Source: an uncultured Collinsella sp. (GTDB lineage Bacteria > Actinomycetota > Coriobacteriia > Coriobacteriales > Coriobacteriaceae). Taken from it: a stretch of 17,413 nt of DNA. The notes beneath the pieces were generated by a model. It was not told the DNA's origin, did not search any database, and saw only the letters and a program-made list of their open reading frames with translations. Numbering within the stretch: position 1 is the stretch's first letter; each line of letters starts with the position of its first letter. The stretch spans positions 1 through 17,413 of the forward strand of contig CABRIB010000038.1 in NCBI GenBank assembly GCA_902470915.1, in the 5' to 3' direction. Shown piece by piece: positions 12,403 to 17,413 of the stretch. Both the position numbers and the translations under genes were made by a program.

Positions 12403-15400
12403 ATGAGCAAACTCGTCGAGGGCATCAAGGACCGTATGGTCGCTGCCGCGCGTGAGGCTGCACCCGCCGTGGTGGATGCCGCGCAGAAGGCCGCGACCGC
12501 GGCTGCCGAGAAAGTTGCCGAGGCAGTTGCCGATGCCAAGAACGTGGCAGGGGAGGCGTCCGTCGTCAGCGAGCCCGCCACCGCCGAGCCCGTAGCCGCC
12601 GCCCAGGCCCCCGAAGGCGCGATCTTCAACCCCGAGGCCGCCCGCGGCAACCTGCACCTGGGCATCGACGTGGGCTCCACCACCGTTAAGCTCGCTGTGC
12701 TCAACGACGACAACCAGATTGTCTACGCCAAGTACCAGCGTCACCACACCGACGTCCGCGCTTGCGCCCGCGACTTGTTCGAGGGTGCCGCGACCGTGCT
12801 GCCGACGGCCCAAATGACCTGCGCCATTACCGGTTCGGGCGGCCTGCTGCTGTCCCAGTGGCTCGACCTGGAGTTTGTCCAGGAGGTCATCGCCAGCAAG
12901 CGTGCCGTCGAGACCCTCATCCCGGCCACCGATGTTGCCATCGAGCTGGGCGGCGAGGACGCCAAGATCATCTACTTCGACAACGGCATCGAGCAGCGCA
13001 TGAACGGCACCTGCGCCGGCGGCACGGGCGCCTTCATCGACCAGATGGCCACTCTGCTGCACACCGACGCCAGCGGCCTTAACGAACTCGCGGCCAACGC
13101 CACCACCATCTATCCCATCGCCAGTCGTTGCGGCGTTTTTGCCAAGACCGACGTGCAGCCGCTGCTCAACGAGGGTGCCCGCCCCGAAGACGTGGCCGCC
13201 TCCATCTTCCAGGCCGTCGTGACCCAGACCATCTCGGGCCTGGCGTGCGGCCGTCCCATCCGCGGCAACGTCGCCTTCCTGGGCGGCCCGCTGCAGTATC
13301 TCTCCGAGCTGCGTCACCGCTTCTACCTCACGCTCAACCTGGACGAGGAGCACCGTATCGTGCCCCAAAACGCTCACCTGTTTGTGGCGAGCGGCGCCGC
13401 CATGGCGCACGAGTCCAACAAGCTCAGCACGTTCCCGCAGCTCATCGAGGCCATCGATGCCCTGGGTGACACGCAGGGTGCCGAGGTCGAGCGTCTGGAC
13501 CCGCTCTTTGCCACCGACGAGGACTTTGCCGAGTTCAAGACCCGCCACGACCAGGAAGTCGTTCCCAAGGGCAAGCTCGACGGCTACACCGGTCGCGTGT
13601 TCATCGGCATCGACGCCGGCTCCACCACCATGAAGGCCGCGCTCGTGGGCGAGGACGGTCAGCTGCTGCACACCTGGTACGGCAACAACAACGGCGACAT
13701 CCTGGGCACGGCCAAGGTCATCATGGCCGATTTCTACAACCACATCCCCGCCGGCTGCACCATCGGCCACGTGACCACCACGGGCTACGGCGAGGCGCTG
13801 CTCATCGAGGCCCTCAAGGCCGACTCCGGCGAGATCGAGACTGTCGCGCACCTGCGCGGCGCCAAGGCGTTCCTGCCCGGCGTCGAGTTCATTCTGGACA
13901 TTGGTGGCCAGGACATGAAGTGCCTGCGCGTCAAGGACGGCGTCATTGAGCACATCATGCTCAACGAGGCTTGCTCGTCGGGTTGCGGCAGCTTTATCGA
14001 GAGTTTCGCCGTGTCTATGAACATGGACGTGCGCGCGTTCGCCGATGCCGCCATCCATGCCAAGGCCCCCGTCGACCTGGGCAGCCGCTGCACGGTCTTT
14101 ATGAACTCGCGCGTCAAGCAGGCGCAAAAGGAAGGCGCCACGGTGGGCGACATCGCGGCCGGCCTGTCCTATTCCGTCATCAAGAACGCCCTGTTCAAGG
14201 TCATTAAGCTGCGCGACCCCAAGGAGATCGGCAGCCAGGTGATCGTCCAGGGCGGCACCTTTATGTCCGACGCCACGCTGCGCGCATTTGAGCAGCTCAC
14301 CGGTGTGCATGCCGTGCGCCCCGACATCGCCGGCTGCATGGGCGCCTATGGCGCTGCCTTGCTCGCCCGCGATCGCGCTGGCGCCGACGGCACTTCGACC
14401 ATTCTTTCTGCCGAGGACATCGCACACCTCACCGTGACGCAAAAGCATGTCCGCTGCGGTCGTTGCTCCAACAACTGCCAGCTCACCGTCAACGATTTTG
14501 GCGGCGGTAGGCGCTTCATTACCGGTAACCGCTGCGAGAAGGGTGCCGGCCACAAAAAGCAGAAGACCGAGGCCCCCAACCTCTTCAAAAAGAAAAATGA
14601 GCTGCTCTTTAACCGCGAGGTCCTGAGCCCCGACGAGGCCCCGCGCGGCACCGTCGGCATCCCGCGCGCGCTCAACATGTACGAGAACTACCCCTTCTGG
14701 CACGCGTTCTTTACACGCCTGGGCTTTAGCGTGCAGCTGTCCGACCAGTCGAGCAAAAAGACCTACCAGGCGGGCATCGAGTCCATGCCGTCCGAGAGCG
14801 TGTGCTATCCGGCCAAGATGAGCCACGGCCACGTGATGAACCTCATCGACCGCGGTGTCGACTTCATTTGGATGCCGTGCGTGCGCTGGGAGCGCAAGGA
14901 GGATCCGACGGCTGGCAACTGCTATAACTGCCCCATCGTCATGAGCTACCCCACGGCGCTGGCGCTCAATATCGACGAGATTCGCGAGCAGAACATCGAG
15001 TTCCTGTACCCGTTTGTGCCGTATCACGACAAGACCGAGCTCAAGCGCCGTCTGTACCAGGTGCTCGCCGTCGACCGCGTGGCCGATGCGCAAGTCGGTC
15101 GCGGTCGCGTGCGTGGACCCAAGATCACGCGCTCCGAGGTCGATGCCGCCGTCAACGCTGCCTTTGAGGCCGATGCGCGTTTCCATGAGGACATCCAGAC
15201 CATGGGCGAGGAGGCTCTTAAGTGGGTCGAGGACCACGGTGGCCACGGCATCGTGCTCGCCGGTCGTCCCTACCATAACGACCCCGAGATCAACCACGCC
15301 CTGCCCGAGCTTATCTCGAGCTTTGGCTTTGCGGTCTTTACCGAGGATTCGCTCGCGCATCTGGTAAAGCCCGAGCGTCCGATTCGCGTCGTCGACCAGT

Positions 15401-17181
15401 GGATGTACCACAGCCGCCTGTACGCCGTCGCCCGTTTTGTGACGATGCGCAACGATTTGGACCTGATCCAGCTCAACTCTTTCGGCTGCGGTCTGGACGC
15501 TCTGACCACCGACCAAGTGCAGGAAATCCTGGAGGCCAGCGGTAAGATCTACACCGTGCTCAAGATTGACGAGGTGTCCAACTTGGGCGCCGCGCGTATC
15601 CGTATTCGCTCGCTCATGGCAGCGCTCAAGGACCAGGAGGCCGAGCGCTTGGCCGAGGCTACGGCCGCGGGCGAGGCCTACGAGCAGGGCGATGCCGCAC
15701 CGGTGGCGCCTTCCACGGATGCCCCCGCGTTCGCGAGCCGCAAGTACACGTTCGAGGCGCAGCGCGAGAGTGCTTCGACCGCGTGGCCCAAGGTGCCCTT
15801 TACCGAGCAGATGCGCGACGAGGGCTATACCATCCTGTGCCCGCAGATGGCACCGATTCACTTTGACCTGGTCAAAGAGGTGTTCCGCGGTGCCGGCTAC
15901 AACCTGGAGCTGCTGCCCTCGACCGACCACGACGCCGTCGAGGCCGGCCTGCGCTATGTGAACAACGACATCTGCTATCCGTCGATTCTGGTAACGGGCC
16001 AGATTATGGAGGCCATCGAGAGCGGTCGGTACGACCTGTCCAAGACGGCCGTGGTTATCAGCCAGACCGGTGGCGGCTGCCGTGCCACGAACTACATCGC
16101 ACTCATCCGCAAGGCCCTGCGTGAGAGCGGTCACCCCGAGATCCCGGTGATCTCGCTTTCGGCCGTGGCGCTCGGCGAGGACAACCCCGGCTTTAAGATT
16201 ACGCCGGCGCTGCTTAAGCAGGCCGTGTACGCGGTGCTCTTTGGCGACGTGATGATGCAGATGCTCTACCGCTGCCGTCCGTACGAGGCCACGCCCGGTG
16301 CTGCCAACGCGCTCTACGAGGAGTATATGGCGCGCGCCCGCAAGTTGGCGCCCAAGTTCAACCGCCACAACTACACCAAGCTGTGCCGCGAGGCCATCCA
16401 CGCGTTCGACACCATGCCGCTCGTGGGCGAGGGCACCAAGCCGCGCGTGGGCGTGGTCGGCGAGATCCTGGTCAAGTTCCACCCTACGGCCAACAACCAC
16501 GTGGTCGATGTCATCGAACGTGAGGGCTGCGAGGCCGTAGTACCGGGCCTGCTCGACTTCTTCCTGTACTCCATGAGCAACGCTGAGTTGCAGAAGGACG
16601 AGTTGGGAAGCTCTGCCACTACGCGCGCTGGTATGCAGGCGCTCATCAAGCTCGTGGACTGGATGCGTACGCCGGTGGAGGAGATGCTCGAAAAGTCCCG
16701 CCGCTTTGAGGCGCCCGAGCGCATCGGCACCATGGCCGACAAGGCCCGCACGGTGCTTTCGGTGTGCAACAACATGGGCGAGGGCTGGCTGCTCACGGCC
16801 GAGATGCTCGACCTAATCGACCATGGCGCGCCCAACATCATCTGCACGCAGCCCTTCGCGTGCCTGCCCAATCACGTAGTGGGCAAGGCCGTGATCAAGG
16901 AGCTGCGCCGTCAGCATCCCGAGAGCAACATCGTTGCGGTGGACTACGACCCCGGTGCATCTGAGGTCAACCAGCTCAACCGCATTAAGCTTATGATCAG
17001 CGTGGCCAAGGAAAACATGCGCGCCGGTAAGGGCTTTAAGCTCGAGAAGGTGGCGCCGCTCGCGATGGACGAGGTCACCGGCCAGATGCGTGCCCATGAC
17101 GGCTGCGTGAGCTGCGGACCGGCCAGCGAGGAGGCCGTTGCATCGGTCGCCAAGCGTCTGGGACGCGGCATTAAGAAGTAG
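12403..17181 (+). CDS. Fused double acyl-CoA dehydratase activase / DUF2229 / dehydratase-D-like protein
   Basis: This 1592-residue protein joins modules known from 2-hydroxyacyl-CoA dehydratase activation. Residues 1-84 are an Ala-rich, helical leader. Activase ATPase 1 (about 85-345, BadF/HgdC fold) begins GIDVGSTTVK (87-96) and has C204 (NGTCAGGTGAF) and C243 (SRCGVF). Activase 2 (about 400-660) begins GIDAGSTTMK (402-411) and has C524 (NEACSSGCGSF) and C563 (SRCTVF). Each cysteine pair is 39 apart, the spacing of the cluster-binding cysteines in HgdC, so each may carry a bridging [4Fe-4S]. A Cys cluster follows (C685, C688, C692, C711), then a DUF2229-like part (about 745-960; C801, C826, C840, C843) and a dehydratase-D-like part (about 1125-1550; C1191, C1226, C1487). 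Known activases use ATP to drive an electron onto a dehydratase; no dehydratase genes adjoin. ATG 12403 has AGAGGAGAG upstream. Confidence 0.92.
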   Translation: MSKLVEGIKDRMVAAAREAAPAVVDAAQKAATAAAEKVAEAVADAKNVAGEASVVSEPATAEPVAAAQAPEGAIFNPEAARGNLHLGIDVGSTTVKLAVLNDDNQIVYAKYQRHHTDVRACARDLFEGAATVLPTAQMTCAITGSGGLLLSQWLDLEFVQEVIASKRAVETLIPATDVAIELGGEDAKIIYFDNGIEQRMNGTCAGGTGAFIDQMATLLHTDASGLNELAANATTIYPIASRCGVFAKTDVQPLLNEGARPEDVAASIFQAVVTQTISGLACGRPIRGNVAFLGGPLQYLSELRHRFYLTLNLDEEHRIVPQNAHLFVASGAAMAHESNKLSTFPQLIEAIDALGDTQGAEVERLDPLFATDEDFAEFKTRHDQEVVPKGKLDGYTGRVFIGIDAGSTTMKAALVGEDGQLLHTWYGNNNGDILGTAKVIMADFYNHIPAGCTIGHVTTTGYGEALLIEALKADSGEIETVAHLRGAKAFLPGVEFILDIGGQDMKCLRVKDGVIEHIMLNEACSSGCGSFIESFAVSMNMDVRAFADAAIHAKAPVDLGSRCTVFMNSRVKQAQKEGATVGDIAAGLSYSVIKNALFKVIKLRDPKEIGSQVIVQGGTFMSDATLRAFEQLTGVHAVRPDIAGCMGAYGAALLARDRAGADGTSTILSAEDIAHLTVTQKHVRCGRCSNNCQLTVNDFGGGRRFITGNRCEKGAGHKKQKTEAPNLFKKKNELLFNREVLSPDEAPRGTVGIPRALNMYENYPFWHAFFTRLGFSVQLSDQSSKKTYQAGIESMPSESVCYPAKMSHGHVMNLIDRGVDFIWMPCVRWERKEDPTAGNCYNCPIVMSYPTALALNIDEIREQNIEFLYPFVPYHDKTELKRRLYQVLAVDRVADAQVGRGRVRGPKITRSEVDAAVNAAFEADARFHEDIQTMGEEALKWVEDHGGHGIVLAGRPYHNDPEINHALPELISSFGFAVFTEDSLAHLVKPERPIRVVDQWMYHSRLYAVARFVTMRNDLDLIQLNSFGCGLDALTTDQVQEILEASGKIYTVLKIDEVSNLGAARIRIRSLMAALKDQEAERLAEATAAGEAYEQGDAAPVAPSTDAPAFASRKYTFEAQRESASTAWPKVPFTEQMRDEGYTILCPQMAPIHFDLVKEVFRGAGYNLELLPSTDHDAVEAGLRYVNNDICYPSILVTGQIMEAIESGRYDLSKTAVVISQTGGGCRATNYIALIRKALRESGHPEIPVISLSAVALGEDNPGFKITPALLKQAVYAVLFGDVMMQMLYRCRPYEATPGAANALYEEYMARARKLAPKFNRHNYTKLCREAIHAFDTMPLVGEGTKPRVGVVGEILVKFHPTANNHVVDVIEREGCEAVVPGLLDFFLYSMSNAELQKDELGSSATTRAGMQALIKLVDWMRTPVEEMLEKSRRFEAPERIGTMADKARTVLSVCNNMGEGWLLTAEMLDLIDHGAPNIICTQPFACLPNHVVGKAVIKELRRQHPESNIVAVDYDPGASEVNQLNRIKLMISVAKENMRAGKGFKLEKVAPLAMDEVTGQMRAHDGCVSCGPASEEAVASVAKRLGRGIKK

Positions 17182-17209
17182 ACGGTCTGCTATGGGCTGG
17201 ATATGAGAC

Positions 17210-17246
17210 AAACGGGTGGTGGCCGTACCGGCTATCACCCGTTTTT
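17210..17246 (+). terminator. Rho-independent terminator of the activase operon
   Basis: AAACGGGTG (17210-17218) and CACCCGTTT (17236-17244) form the stem, with inner GCCG/CGGC pairing, followed by T residues to 17246. It begins 29 nt after the stop codon. Confidence 0.9.
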
Positions 17247-17248
17247 GC

Positions 17249-17351
17249 TGGACATATGTTGCGTAAACGCCCCGACTATCACCCTTTGCGAACTTAGATT
17301 TCGGAAGTATGCGGCAAAATCTGAATAGGCCGAGCACACCGGATATGTCCA
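17249..17351. repeat. Flanking 9-bp inverted repeat in the right-end intergenic sequence
   Basis: TGGACATAT (17249-17257) and ATATGTCCA (17343-17351) enclose 85 nt. No gene, promoter or RNA family is recognised in 17247-17413; the stretch could be an interspersed element or the leader of a gene beyond the contig end. Confidence 0.35.
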
Positions 17352-17413
17352 AGCTCTGTACCTGCACTGATAATTGTTCTCGGGGGAAGCGGGCACTGCG
17401 GGGCGCGGCAACG

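Noticed and set aside
12388..16500. A 1370-codon open frame on the minus strand opposite the giant activase gene
   Set aside because: Its frame is kept open by the strong GC-biased codon use of the plus-strand gene, the product is a His/Gly/Val/Asp-rich low-complexity sequence without family motifs, and the plus strand carries clear domains, a ribosome site and a terminator.

Overview
The window looks like a chromosomal contig from a high-GC, low-oxygen gut actinobacterium of the Coriobacteriia, most likely Collinsella or a close relative. This is inferred from the GC-rich codon use, the strong AGGAGG-type ribosome sites with ATG/GTG/TTG starts, a very large fused acyl-CoA dehydratase activase protein typical of strict anaerobes, and GGGACAG-type intergenic palindromes. 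The species cannot be fixed from the sequence alone. Bases 1-46 are not genomic: they match a Nextera i7 library adapter, so the real sequence begins at 47.

Layout. (a) 47-2435, minus strand: a polar amino acid (probably glutamate/glutamine) ABC uptake operon with a Tat-type lipoprotein binding protein, one permease, and a second permease cut by the contig end; the ATPase is not in the window. Its promoter lies at 2479-2508. (b) 2560-2853: a gene-free stretch with three tandem 55-nt inverted repeats of constant geometry. (c) 2854-4675, minus: a divergent 1-deoxyxylulose-5-phosphate synthase with its own terminator. (d) 4903-6462, plus: an HD-domain hydrolase-like protein and a CmpB-family membrane protein, 3 nt apart. 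(e) 6661-8486, plus: an ammonium transporter (amt) and a PII protein (glnK), separated by a long inverted repeat. (f) 8561-10586, plus: a TetR regulator, a terminator, and an MFS efflux-type transporter with two matching palindromic operators in front of it; this pair is visibly more AT-rich than its surroundings. (g) 10702-11559, plus: a Cof-type HAD phosphatase whose Shine-Dalgarno lies inside a 20-bp hairpin. (h) 11681-17181, plus: a second TetR-type regulator followed 11 nt later by a 1592-residue fusion of two activase ATPase domains, a DUF2229-like domain and a dehydratase-D-like domain, closed by a good terminator.

How the parts work together: two nitrogen-related uptake units (amino acid ABC system, Amt/GlnK) lie in one region, and two TetR-controlled units (drug or metabolite export; activase) follow. 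The unusual signals are mostly at the RNA or DNA structure level (tandem hairpins, hairpin over a ribosome site, long intercistronic inverted repeat), plus two proteins with unexpected active-site or domain makeup (DXS and the double activase). I see no rRNA, tRNA, CRISPR array, insertion sequence or phage gene.
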